A program made the position numbers and the translations under genes. A DNA stretch of 64,000 bases from Ignelater luminosus (taxonomy: Eukaryota > Arthropoda > Insecta > Coleoptera > Elateridae), in assembly GCA_011009095.1 (NCBI GenBank), contig VTPC01002484.1:1-64000 (forward strand), read 5' to 3'. Positions 50,701 to 61,845 of this stretch are shown piece by piece. The notes beneath the pieces are model-generated. The model was not told the DNA's origin. It searched no databases and saw only the letters and a program-made list of their open reading frames with translations. Each line of letters starts with the position of its first letter. Position 1 is the stretch's first letter.

Positions 50701-52400
50701 ATTACTTTGAGTTATAAACTACAAACAAGATTTTTCCAGTACCAAGTGCAGGAATTACGGAAAAAATTGCTTGTCATTTATTTATTTTCTCTCTAGATGA
50801 GTTTACAACAAGCATTCTATCAATGCTCAACAAAAATCTGACTTGCTTCACCACGAAGCCTAGTTTCATCTCACTTCACGGTTGCAATACTAGGCAGAAA
50901 AAATCAATTTGGATCTTATGATCGAAAATCGGGAGTCCCGCCATTAATATTTTCATGCAAGCAAAGTTGTTTCCAAACTCATAGTTATTAGTTAGTAAAG
51001 ATCGCGATTTTTCTCTAAAAATCCCTACTTGAAATGTCATCTAATTTTAAAATGGACCAAATGCTGGAAAGGATACTTTGGAAGAATTATTATTTCTAAA
51101 TGAAAACCAATCCGATGAAGACCGGATAAACATCATGAAACATGCTAGGGGCTGATATCAGCAAAACTTTAGTTTCCTTCCGACGGCCTTTTTGCCTTGG
51201 TTAATTTGAATCAAAAATTGCAGTGACAGTACTTCGAATTTTAGACGATACAAGACAGAACACTTTTGTTTCTGTTAGATCTTACAAGCACCATTCCCCA
51301 AAATGGAAGATAAACAACAAAGCACCACTTGGTATGTAGCAATTCTCTAGAAATTAAAAACGTTACTATACCAAGACAAATTTGTGTTAAAAGTTTTGGT
51401 TTCAGGAATAAAATATTTATTTCTATTTATATAAAACATGAATTAGTTACTTTGGTAAGGCATCTGGATTCTAGCAAATCTTAAATTTCTAGAGGTGCAA
51501 GCAAATTCCTCAGTTTTGGTAGCCAAGCTAAAGGTAACAATTCCAAATGGAACAGTCTAATGCCAAGTTGCATTTTCGTTGATTTCTTGTAACTTCATCT
51601 AGTGTTGCCTACACGTCACCACGTGCAAACTCTTTAAATAAACCTTGTAACTGTCATTATACTTGGTGCAAATTGCCCAAGACTCAGATTAAGCCAAGTA
51701 GGTTTTTCGTTGACTTCTTGAAGGCTTGGCTTTGCTGGTTCACGCTTCCAACAAATCTGTCGATCACATTCCAATTGAAATGATTGAATATCTTTAAATT
51801 GGGGTCAAAATCTGGTTGATGTAAAATTAGTTAATGATCTTGAAAGGGCAACATGGATAATGGGTGACTCGAGATTCAATTACCAGAAGAAACTGTAGAG
51901 CAAAAAAGATAAATCTGTACAGTAAAACCAACAATAAGTAAAAATGATTCTGACTTGTCAAATTTTTCGTTTGCAGAGCTTATCTTTAGACAACCATGAA
52001 TGTCTAGACGGGAAATACTGGGAGTCGCATAGACAAAAAGATCGAGAAACGCTTGCTAGTCATTACCATATTGGGGCTTTCAGCTTTGAACCTCTTTAAG
52101 AGAAACTCAGTAAATAAGCAGGACTGGCCCAAGGACGTACAAATGAGACAAATTACCATACAACTGAAACTGACATTAAACCTATCACGCACCGTCTTGC
52201 TTACCAGACTAGACTAAGATCTCTAAGAAATTCCGCCATGCCTTGACGCTGACCGCAAAAACATTAACGTTTTGCCCTCTATAATAATAATTATTATTAT
52301 TCCTGGAAGAGCTTTAAATCACATCCTCAATTTCTCAAAACCTCCAAACAATCTTAGTAGTAGAATGCTGTTAGCCTCTGTTAAATTGTATTTCAGGCCA
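50701..52400. other. Repeat-like block
   Basis: No gene. It contains a degenerate duplication: the segment GCCAAGT followed by TTTTCGTTGATTTCTTG at 51562 recurs at 51693 (131 bp apart). It also contains a perfect 20-bp palindrome of (ATA)n/(TAT)n sequence at 52281-52300. Confidence 0.35.
52281..52300. repeat. 20-bp perfect AT palindrome
   Basis: ATAATAATAATTATTATTAT is identical to its reverse complement. Probably a microsatellite that met its own inverse; cruciform-capable. Confidence 0.8.
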
Positions 52401-52419
52401 AGACTTCTTCTCCTTTTTT

Positions 52420-52745
52420 AACCCAGATTCGTCCATCGTTGGACATAGGCTTCCCTTTTAGTTTTCCAGTCGTTTCTATTTTGTGCTGATCTATGCCATT
52501 GTTTTCTCGCAAGCCTTCTTATGTCATCTACCCATCGAAATGAAGGTTTTCCTACTCCTCCATTATTATTTTGGTCCATCGATCGTTATGCATTCGCGCG
52601 ATGTGTACTGCTCAGTTCCACTAATGTTTGGCTATGTATTCCACCACCGTGTGTTCTCTTATCCTTATTAGTGTCTTTTCTTTCCATGGCTATTTGCGTC
52701 TTTTTGAGTCATGATACTGTGCAATGTGTGAATGTTGTTGCCATG
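52420..52745 (-). mobile_element. RTE-clade LINE 3' end, decayed
   Basis: Minus-strand C-terminal end of a non-LTR retrotransposon. Read from high to low coordinates it shows an AMERK scrap (about 52675-52690), WN.AVHIARMHNDRWTK (about 52565-52621), RWVDDIRRLA (about 52510-52541) and QWHRSAQNRNDWKTKREAYV followed by QRW (52428-52503). This order, ending in a W..AQdR..W....EAYVQrW tail, is the standard terminus of RTE-type elements. In-frame stops interrupt it, and nothing of the catalytic domain remains here, so this is a severely 5'-truncated dead copy. Plus-strand frames over it are shadows. Confidence 0.88.
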
Positions 52746-53049
52746 CCATAACTGAGTACTGGGGCTATACTTACAGAAAGTAGAATACATTTCAACCTAC
52801 TAATACATCAAATCGGAAATAAACTAGATTCTAACGAAACCGTAATTGGCAACTCTGGATGTTGATACAGAAACCAAACAGGTTGAGAGAATGTTAGACA
52901 TTTTACATGCTAAAGAATTAATTAAAAATCATAAACTAAGAGAGCGAGTTAGCAACAATACATATGTTACAATCAGAAGGCATGAATCCCCGAATTCTAA
53001 CTGATTCTTGTGTTTCTATAAGCTCATAGGTCTTGCAGGCATTCATACC

Positions 53050-53300
53050 CTTGTAAGAACCTGAATCCTTAAGGACATCAAATTTCTGCGAACTCTTAAG
53101 TTTTTATGAGTCCACAAAGTTTTGTATTAGGTCTTCAAGTTATTAATAATCGCCGAGTTTCTATGAGGTTTTTGCAAAACCTCAAGGCTCAAAAGCTTTC
53201 AGATTCTTACAACTTCTTTTGTATGGTCTCGACTTTTAGAGAATTTCCGAGTCTTAAGACATCTGGATTATTGCAAACTCCTGAAATCTTACAGGTCTAC
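53050..53300. repeat. Degenerate tandem duplication (~187 bp)
   Basis: CCTGAATCCTTAAGGACATC followed by TTTCTGCGAACTC (from about 53060) recurs in diverged form, CCGAGTCTTAAGACATCTGG followed by TATTGCAAACTCC (from about 53247). A plus-strand frame across it (53106-53372) is a by-product. Confidence 0.4.
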
Positions 53301-53950
53301 TTTATTGCAGTAGATCTAAGTAAAAATGATCTACTTGAAAACGGACACGATCGCAACTATCTTGACAGGTGAATTAGCTGAAGAGAAACGTTCAAAAGGG
53401 AATAGGATTTGTGAATTGAGCTTTGGTTGGTAAGGAAAACGAAGACTCTCGGAGCTAAAATTGCTAGCAAAATGTTTGGAAAAAGGTAAAGAGCAACTCA
53501 ATGTCTTCCTGCAAATGTAAAAATTTTTTTGAGGGGTGACGTAGTGTTAGTCTAGTTATCGATATAAAATGAGAAAACTGTAAGCTGCAACCACAAATAT
53601 TTAAGATGATTTTCTCTTTTTTTCTTTTTGCTTCGTGAATGAGTGAAACCCCTTCAAAAGGAAAATGGTAACGGGTTTCATGTTGCTGTTTTATAATCGT
53701 CTGAAACGAGATCTTGAAAATCTCCAGTAATCTCTCTAGCGATATTGATTGCAACAATGACTTCACAGTGTGTTATAGAGAAATTGATTGTCCGGTCAAA
53801 AGCGAGCGAGATTTTGTGTAAACCAGTCTTAGATAACACAAGATGCAACTGTCTAAACATTGTATTGACTAGAGCATTCTTGAATATTGTCACTACCTAA
53901 AAGGAGTGTTCACGAACAGAACCACCCTGCTGAAAGAAGGAAAAGGAAGG
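53301..53950 (-). other. Non-coding, minus-strand open runs
   Basis: Two overlapping minus-strand open runs (53678-53893, 71 codons; 53464-53766, 100 codons) look protein-like where they join, as if one frame continued with a frameshift near 53690. No motif I know is present. Possible transposon scrap. Confidence 0.2.
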
Positions 53951-55450
53951 AGAATTTAGAGAAATGTGTATGTCCGCTGTCAAAAGAAAATTTCTCTTAA
54001 TCAACATTTATAAAGATGAATGAAATCGTGAGATTCTGCAGTAATGCTGCAAACTCACAATTTTAATTGGATGATATAGAATTAATTAGCAGACAAAGAA
54101 ATTAAATAATTTTATTCAAATTATTTTTTTAATTACAGATTGTGTACTTTAATAAAACTAACACCGGTTAAACTAGCTAATACAAAGCAAATGTTATTTA
54201 TCAACCGATTGTCGACTCTGTCGGTGCTTTTTTGTTGCATCGCTATACCCTTAAGGGCGGGGTGCAATACCTCTTTGGGTCACAAATCTCTTATACATAT
54301 ACACACAAACCTCCTTTTGTTTGGCTAATAATAAAACACATTTTTCTTTTCCACTAGAGCATGGTTTATATCATATTTTTTATACTATATGTTAAAAGGG
54401 TCGCGAAGATTCTATAGACAGGGTAAATTATATTTTTTTCCTCTGGGGGTCGGGTCGCGGCATTATCATGCATATGTGTATCGAGGTCGGTTATGCGTGC
54501 TAGATATAATTTATGCCCGTGTATGCAGATGGGTTCCGGTCAACCTTGAAAGTTTAATTTTGGTAAAGGGTAATGAGAGAACCCCCACCAACCCTTAGGC
54601 CTGCCCCAAAAGGGTTATTATCATCACTTCAGGCTAAAGGATGCGTGTTCAGTCAGTCTCAGTTAACCTTGAAGACTCTGAAGATACACTTGGCAAGATT
54701 TGTTTAATTTGTTATTAATAATAGAAATGTTTGGAAATTATAAAAGTGGCTAGTGATTGGACGTGTATTCTGTACGTATTTATAATAATTTTCGCTTAAA
54801 AGTTATTTTAGTGAAACATAAATAAATAAGCTGTAATGGTCAATCGAGTTAATTGGAGTCTATCACGTTATTGTTCTGGAATGTGTAACCTAACATAGGA
54901 TCAACTTTCGAAATTTGCGTGCAAATAAAATTAATTTGGCAACTTTTTTCTTGTTATCAAGGTAAACTCCTGAAAATAATTTATAGTTTTGTTCCAAACA
55001 GTTACTTGTAATAATTTCTCATGCAATAGCTCTTCATATTTTTAGAATGTCAAGATAATAATTAATTTTATATTAAATATTACATACCTAGTTAACACAT
55101 TGTTTTTATAAAATTGTTATTCATGAGACAGATTTTTAATGTTGGAACAATAAACTATCTCGTTAAATTTTTCTTTATACTAATTGACGTATTGATCTAA
55201 TTTTTGATATGTATATTGTTGTTCTAAATATCGGAAATTATTGCTTTTACAAGTTAATAGCTGCAATAAAATTACAAATAAAGCTATAAAATTGATATAA
55301 AAATATCTGAAGCAATAAAAGGGTAACATGTTGAAATTGTTATAATAAATTTTTACGTTTTTATGGCGGTTGCATAATTAATCAGATCACTTTATTAGTA
55401 GAGTAAACATACGAAACGTCTGTAGTAATAACGGTAAAAAAGTGTGGTAG
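53951..55450. other. AT-rich region with GC-richer patches
   Basis: No gene. Patches at about 54200-54280 (with palindrome CCCTTAAGGG) and 54440-54640 stand out and are candidate non-coding elements. Small plus-strand frames there (54140-54328, 54389-54598) have no domain. Confidence 0.3.
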
Positions 55451-55453
55451 CTG

Positions 55454-55481
55454 ATAATAATAATAATAATAATAATAATAT
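55454..55481. repeat. (ATA)n microsatellite
   Basis: About nine uninterrupted ATA/TAA units. Confidence 0.93.
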
Positions 55482-58146
55482 GAAATTACCATGAGCTTAA
55501 TTTGGTTTTTAACAGGAGTGTATAGATAAAAATCTGTCAGATAGTAGCTTTACGGTAGGCAATAAAAGTATCTTTTCAGAATTCATTGTAACTTCTCATT
55601 GTCCCAACGAAAACAGGAGAATCAAATCCTTTTACGTTTTTATTTGTTTATCTTATTTTAAAAATGAACAGAAATTCTTACTTGATATTTAATTTATTTT
55701 TATGTCTCAATTGTAGTTTTTCATACATTTTTATTTAATTTATTTTGGTTTGGACTTTGCAAGATTTTGCTCAGAAATTACAGAATTTAATATTTTTTGA
55801 ATTTAGTATGTCTTACTCAAAAGAATTCATATGAAATAAAGATAAAACAAAATCCATAGCGTACAGGATTGGATTTGACAAAATACTAGTTACAACAGCG
55901 TGGTAGTTTTTGGCATCTTTTGGACATTTTCCATAAAATGCCTAAGCAGAACTGTATGAAATATGTTGCTGTTACAGAGAGAAATGACTTCTGAATTCTG
56001 TTATTAGATCTTGTATGACGTCCTGGGAAAAATTATATTTGAACAGTACTGTTTGGAATGGTATTCAAAATGGACTAACTGGCTGGTTGGAATGCATGCA
56101 ATTTTTAATTATTGCTAACTTTTAATAAATTTTCTAAATCAAGGAGATACTAAGTTTATTTCATTGCCATAACAGAAATTGTTAGAGATGCTAGCAACTA
56201 GCAAAAGAATTTTTTTTCCTTGGAAAACTTTTATTTTCGGGAAGGTTTTGAAATGGCGTTCCTTAAATTCCATGTACATATAATAAAGAAAGATCCTAAG
56301 TTGTTGAAAGTCTTCCAAAATCGTAAATGGTCAAAACCTAAAAACTTACATTCAACATACAGGCTGCCTCAAAATCATTTGGCTATGAGTTAAGAGCATA
56401 TTCTAGAGCTTAAAACAAACAAAACATTAAGTTACATCAATTTTTATTTTTCTTTAATTCTTGGGAAATTTTTAAATACCTCGAACTCAGAACGCTGAAC
56501 AGATAGAACTGGTTCAACTCCTTGGTCTGCTCGTTCACTAAATTGTACCCCCGCAATACTTATCATGAGATCAGTTTGAAACTATTGCAAACTCTTTTGA
56601 CCACCCCTGGAATTTTTGAAAACTGCACCGGTCTGTGAGAAAACGTGTTGAAGCATGTGTTGTTTGTGTGTTCATAAATTTAGAAATTAACTTGATAACG
56701 GATAATCGGATTTTAAGCTCTAGATTTTGGAAAAACTTGGTATGTTGACAAGTTTCCTTAATTTTCTTCCGCCTTTTGTTCAAAAGTTACTAATTATCTT
56801 AACGTCTAAAAATCCTTGCGGTCTAAAATAATTTCATTTTCTTGGGAATCAGGTGAGACACAGGCTTTGTAGGCTAAAGCTCCTTTAATGAACTTCAGTT
56901 TCTTCTGAAACGCTTCAAAATTTAAATTTTGCAAAAATTTCTTGAAGAAACTCTTCTTACATTCCTAAAAGTTTCATTTTGGAAAGAAAAAGGAAAAATA
57001 CTAGTGAGAAAGTAGCTTGGATTTCAGACAGTTAAAAACCAGTAAAATTATTATTGGTCGACGAATTTTCAACAACCATATCAAAATCAGGTCATGACAA
57101 CTTTCCGCTTCTATAAATGGGCTAAACTTGACCTTTTCAAAACTATAGCCTTTTTATATTTAGCGCAAAAAGAGTACATAGCAATGAACAGCATCTTGCA
57201 ACATTGGTTCAATCAGGTTGTAGCAATTCCAGGAACTCACAAACTTTATGATTTCAAACCCTCATGGTGTGAAACGATACTCTACGTTAGACTGTCTTGG
57301 TTTGTACCATGTTCAGTTTGCTGTCTCTTATGGGTGAAAGAAAATTACATTTGAAGTTTGAAAAGTGAATCCTATCACGCCAACTAATCGAGCTTGCATT
57401 CTACTTGAAAATGAAAAGAAGAAAATTGCAGAGGTCTTTAAACAGTTCCTAGACTTAAGAAAATGCCATCAATGGACAAATATTTTAGCGTATGATGTTA
57501 TTAGAATAACTTTTTAAACCAGCGGTATTAAGTCTTCTAGATTTTCTAAAACTAAACTCTTGTAAAAAGTTAGATCTGATATATTGACTATTTTTTTTGT
57601 ACATGTGCAATATATTATCGTTTTTTTTGAAAATTTTTATTTTGTTTGTATGTCAAACTCCGTCATTTTAAAATTGGACATTGCTCAGGTCTGTATCTCA
57701 TCTGATTCTTGAGAAAATAACAGTTTATTGAGTATTTGAGATCTCAGCAATTTTTAATTTTTAATAATGTCAATACTCAATAACTTCTGAACAGAAGTCG
57801 AAGAAATTAATATTATTCTTCTTATCTATGTATTGTAAAGGCATTTAACATACCAAATTCTCAGAATATTGGTTATCCTCCACAGCCTAACTCAAATTAT
57901 CGTTCAGTAAGCTCCGAGAAAATTTAGTTCCCCTAAAATGCTTTCACGTTCAAATGTATAGACTTCCTGGGCAAATCAATTTTCCAGTTTTTGTCAGTGT
58001 CAGTCTTTTGGCCGCTTTTAGAATTTGGCCTACAATATATTTAAATTTAAATAAAGCCCCGAATTCTAGAAGAAGAGAATTAAGAGTGCAATTTCTCAAA
58101 TCAACCAACAAATGCTCGAAGGATGACCAATTGATAATTTTCATTC
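55482..58146. other. Repeat-like block without genes
   Basis: No gene recognised. The words around 56360-56385 (ACAGGCTGCCTCAAAATCAT) look like a transposon end, but the second end was not found. A plus-strand frame at 57094-57354 (86 codons, with an ATG start) has no domain. Confidence 0.3.
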
Positions 58147-58200
58147 TTACAATAATAACATCTTCAAGCTGAAATCAAACTTGAAGATGTTGGCTTGTAA
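58147..58200. ncRNA. Perfect-stem hairpin, possible small-RNA precursor
   Basis: AACATCTTCAAG (58157-58168) pairs perfectly with CTTGAAGATGTT (58180-58191) across an 11-nt loop. Beyond a 4x3 internal loop, TTACAA (58147-58152) pairs with TTGTAA (58195-58200). That gives 18 pairs in 54 nt. It is short for an animal miRNA precursor and matches no miRNA I know. It could also be a fold-back scrap of a DNA transposon. Confidence 0.3.
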
Positions 58201-59270
58201 TTATTCTGGTCTTGCCCAAAATGGTGGTAAGAATTTAAAAATTTACATTTTTGAAAATTCTTGAATTTGTTTATCAAGCTGTGTCTCTGAAACGAATATT
58301 ACTCCAATTTAGAAAACATGGAATACTCAAAATGGGCATTACTAAAAGGCTGGACAGCCATTTTGACTATCCATTTGTCAATTTACTTTAAAGTTTTTGA
58401 TTGTGGCTTTATTATTTTTATTTGAATTTACTAAAAAAATAATCTACTCAAAATAAGAACGTTTGAAGGTTTTGCTAATTATTTAATTTTTGAAATATTT
58501 GTTCCAACTAAAAATGTGGAAATTCTATAAATTAGAATTTTTGAGTAAACAAATTTCGACGATATCTAGACTATTTCTAATTATGGTTTAGCTTAGAAAA
58601 TATATTTCCATCAAAACCTTTATTTTATTTCAATCCTAAAGAAAAGTAGTTGATTCTTTGGTGACGCCTGTTAGGTAACAAAATAAGGATGTTATAGTAA
58701 ATCATGATCAATGATTGGATATGACTCGGCCAAAAGAAGTCGAAGGTGGGCCAGTTTAAATCTGGCAATGCTGTTTAAATATCTGCCCTGTGCAGCTTTC
58801 TAACCAAGTCTGTTACTACTCTTATAGTTTCAAAATTATTAAGGATCTTAGTCCTCAAATTTGTTTATCAATAAGAAAAATGACAATGGAACGCGATATT
58901 TTAGATTTTATATTTTCTTATATCACCTTTAAAATTTTTGTTGCCCGTTCAGTTTATTTATTAAGTTATTCAAAGTATAATGTAGTGGGCCCCCGTCGTG
59001 TTGAATTCTTTTTCTCATTTTAATGCGTGAATCAGTGAATTATATTCGTGTTCAAATTATTTGTTTACGATTCACATTTATTATGTTATAATTTGCAAAA
59101 TTATTCCTTTCTTTATTTAATATTCCAAAATGTAAATTAATACATTCCTACAGAAATTATAACCAAATAAACAACCACATTTACAGATGTACATATGTAA
59201 ATGAATTTCAAGTTGTGGAATATGGTTCGTGTTGTATACACATAGACACGCATTTAGAAATGAGACGACA
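58201..59270. other. AT-rich non-coding stretch
   Basis: No gene. The block/island boundary is near 58.7 kb. Confidence 0.3.
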
Positions 59271-59279
59271 TGTACACCT

Positions 59280-59590
59280 ATCCAAATAAATTATTGCAAA
59301 CTGCTCGGGGCAGTTTTGGTAATAATTTGCAAATTTGCATGTGAACCGCAAGGTGCAGCTGTTTTGTGTGTATGAGGGTTAATGATGCTCAGAGTTTAAC
59401 TGCGCTATAATTACAGGACGAAAGTTTAACACGCGTTGTTCGTGTGTACACTGTATGCAAATGGAGTCTTGTCAGTAGATCGAATCGCTAGCATGTTGCT
59501 TGTGTGTATATCGCGACTGTTACAACTTTTCGTGCCAATACGTCGCCCGCCGGCTATGGAATTTGAGCGTCGATGAGCTTTTTGTAAACC
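59280..59590. promoter_or_regulatory. Island with paired POU octamer sites
   Basis: Mixed-composition island. ATTTGCAT at 59333-59340 and ATGCAAAT at 59455-59462 are perfect octamer sites in opposite orientation, 122 bp apart. The first is preceded by an overlapping ATTTGCAAAT, so three POU half-sites overlap within 17 bp. A CAGCTG E-box lies between (about 59357). The octamer is the site of POU-homeodomain factors. Octamers are AT-rich and could occur singly by chance; the pairing is the stronger point. Confidence 0.42.
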
Positions 59591-60210
59591 ATTTGTTGTA
59601 TACTAATAATGGGAAATTACAATTTTATATATTTAAATATGCCTAATAAGGATGTAAACGTTTACAGTTCTAATTTTAAAATGAACATTAAATAAAACCG
59701 CATTAAAAAGAGCGTAAAGTTTAGAAAAACGATGTTAAATGTAAATATATGTGACAGATACATATGAAAGACAAATAACGACCACCTAGTATCATACTAT
59801 TATACAGGTTATTAAAATAAAGTTGCCTTAATTATAAATATTGCTGGTTATTGTGAAAACGCGTTGTTGTCGACTTTGAATGCCTATAATTCTTTTCTTT
59901 ATTATACGCCATTAAAGTCTATAGATTTGTCGGTGTGTTTTTTTATCTTTTCCTGATTGTAACATTAATAATGCATAAATGACAAACAATAAAACATTAA
60001 TAAAACATTTTTCTGAATGTATTTAGAGAAGAAAAAAATGTTAATGCAAGTCAGGTGTTTCGCCTGTAACCAGTACGGACAATGTGGCTAGAAATCTTAT
60101 AAAACATACTTAATAACGCTTAAAAGGCCATTAAAAATGAAAATATTAAACTGTCAAGATTTATTTTTCTATTGTTTATTTATTTGAATTATTATAATTT
60201 CAAATAAAAC
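59591..60210. other. AT-rich non-coding stretch
   Basis: No gene. One CAGGTG E-box lies near 60052. Confidence 0.3.
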
Positions 60211-60216
60211 TTAATT

Positions 60217-60226
60217 TTGGCGCCAA
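60217..60226. promoter_or_regulatory. Palindromic E2F-type site
   Basis: TTGGCGCCAA within TTTTGGCGCCAAG is the full palindromic E2F/DP consensus, which is rare by chance in AT-rich DNA. E2F sites control cell-cycle genes, but no such gene is visible. Confidence 0.35.
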
Positions 60227-60860
60227 GAGAATAACACGGGGCACTCAATTTAATTATCTTTGAATTTAAATATTGAAAGTTATAGTAAACCATGACCTTT
60301 GTGTTGCAAAACAGTTGACAGTATTCTAAAAACAACTGCAGGTTTATCTAGAATTATACAAAGCAAATAATTAAAAATTTTTAAAAACAAAAGAGGGTCA
60401 ACATCTACCAACTACAGCAAATGTGGAGTCCCGCATGGATTTATTCGAGGATCTATATTATTTAAGTTCTACAAACTTATTTTATGTACACATCCATTCT
60501 ACAGGGCAATATCGCTACTGAGAATTTGGAGAAATTTTGAAAAGTCGAATAAATTAGCAAACTGGATTGTTTATAGCACTAAAGAGAACACAAAATCAAA
60601 TTGGTTTTCCTTTCTAAATCCATACAAATCATGATTCTGAAATTTTCATTTAAGTTTCTTTCAAATATTAATTTCAAATATTCTGAAAAACACAGTTAAT
60701 AACCTATCGTTACTATTTTTTCCATTTTATTTGAAAAGTTACCTAAGTTTTTCTTGTTGAAATCAACTATTACATTTTATAACAAACATAATTGCAATTT
60801 TAAAATATTCAGAATTTTTAAAAAAACAAATGAAACTAAAAATAATATTTAGGGCATTTA
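60227..60860. other. AT-rich non-coding stretch
   Basis: Nothing recognised. Confidence 0.35.
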
Positions 60861-60879
60861 CAAAATAAAGCAACAATTC

Positions 60880-61095
60880 GTTCATTAAGTACATAAACAC
60901 GAGATGAGTTGTAAGGCGCAAGCGAGATGAGTAAATGAAAGCGGAACACAGAATGAAAGCGAGAAGACATTCCAAAGCTTATTAAGCGCCGCGACGCCGT
61001 GCTCTGATTGGTCGTTAGGCTGAAGTGATTAGTAGGCGAGACTGACGCCGGAGCACGACCTGACCCAACATTGCCCGACTTGTTCAAATCAATTA
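60880..61095. promoter_or_regulatory. CpG island with CCAAT box
   Basis: GC-rich island. GACCAATCAGAG on the minus strand (CCAAT core 61007-61011) is a very good NF-Y match, including its flanks. GCGCCGCGACGCCG lies just to the left. If this is a promoter, the box orientation would favour transcription to the left. A minus-strand frame through the island (60836-61087) is open mainly because of composition. Confidence 0.4.
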
Positions 61096-61535
61096 ATGCA
61101 CCGATAAGTGTGTCAATGAACTACTTGATAATTTTAAAATTTTCTTTCGGGGAAACTTTATTTTACAGAAAAGTTGTTTCGATTTTGTTTTCATTATCCA
61201 CATGCTTGGTATCAATGCTATTAAATAAGAAAAATTAAATATGAATCCTACCTTTTAGAAGCGTGCAGCCATTTCTTGATATCAGCAGTTTGATGCAGAA
61301 GAATGGAATGTCTTCTGGGCACATATTCGCTTACTAAAGGACGGTTAAAAGGAATATAACTTGTAATATATAAGGAAAAACAATAAATTATAAATCTCAT
61401 AAAACAATGTGCTTGGTGCAAGAACATAAATAGCTAACAGAGGTCAAGAATTTATTTGGAGGTGTTTAAAAATTTATTATTGTAATCGACATAATAAATA
61501 ATTCTAGAAAATGTTGTAGAGGAAGGTAAGCATGT
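61096..61535. other. AT-rich non-coding stretch between two islands
   Basis: Nothing recognised. Confidence 0.35.
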
Positions 61536-61539
61536 GTGG

Positions 61540-61845
61540 AGGTCATGGAATGGAACCTGAGTAGGCGACGGGAGAAAGGCGAATGTTTGAGCTCTGCAAG
61601 ACGTGCGTCTTCGGCGTCGCGACGTACACACGCGGTGTCGGTAGTAGTAAAGACGTGTAAAGAAGTCTATCTCGGTTGCCTTAGCGAAAAAATTGATGCT
61701 GAAGAAGGAAAACCCTAGCGCGTCTCTAGAAAACGCGGGGGAGCTTAGCTGAAACTAAGAAAATTGCGTTCGACTCTCGTGTTATCCCCACCCCTAATCT
61801 GCGCATGGCCAACATGGCTGCGTCGCGACGTCACCCCCATAAGCT
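61540..61845. promoter_or_regulatory. Promoter-like CpG island with repeated 12-mer
   Basis: The densest CpG island of the window. The 12-mer GCGTCGCGACGT, whose inner CGTCGCGACG is a perfect palindrome, occurs twice (61614-61625 and 61820-61831). Its right end also holds an NRF1-like TGCGCATG (61800-61807), two Pho/YY1-type ATGGC cores (61805-61809, 61814-61818) and a CRE-like GACGTCA (61827-61833). Such a mix is typical of broadly used promoters, but no first exon can be recognised on either strand: the ATG at 61805 opens only a short frame, and the 61536-61718 frame has no domain. Confidence 0.45.

Noticed and set aside
52483-52751. Plus-strand frames of 62 and 76 codons
   Set aside because: Antisense shadows of the RTE tail.
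53785-53793. TGATTGTCC, shared with mir-219
   Set aside because: Only the seed matches; no hairpin, and it lies in a repeat-like block.
61739-61792. tRNA-like stretch starting GGGGGAGC with a GTTCGACTC T-loop-like word
   Set aside because: Too short for a tRNA (about 52 nt), and no D or anticodon arm can be drawn.
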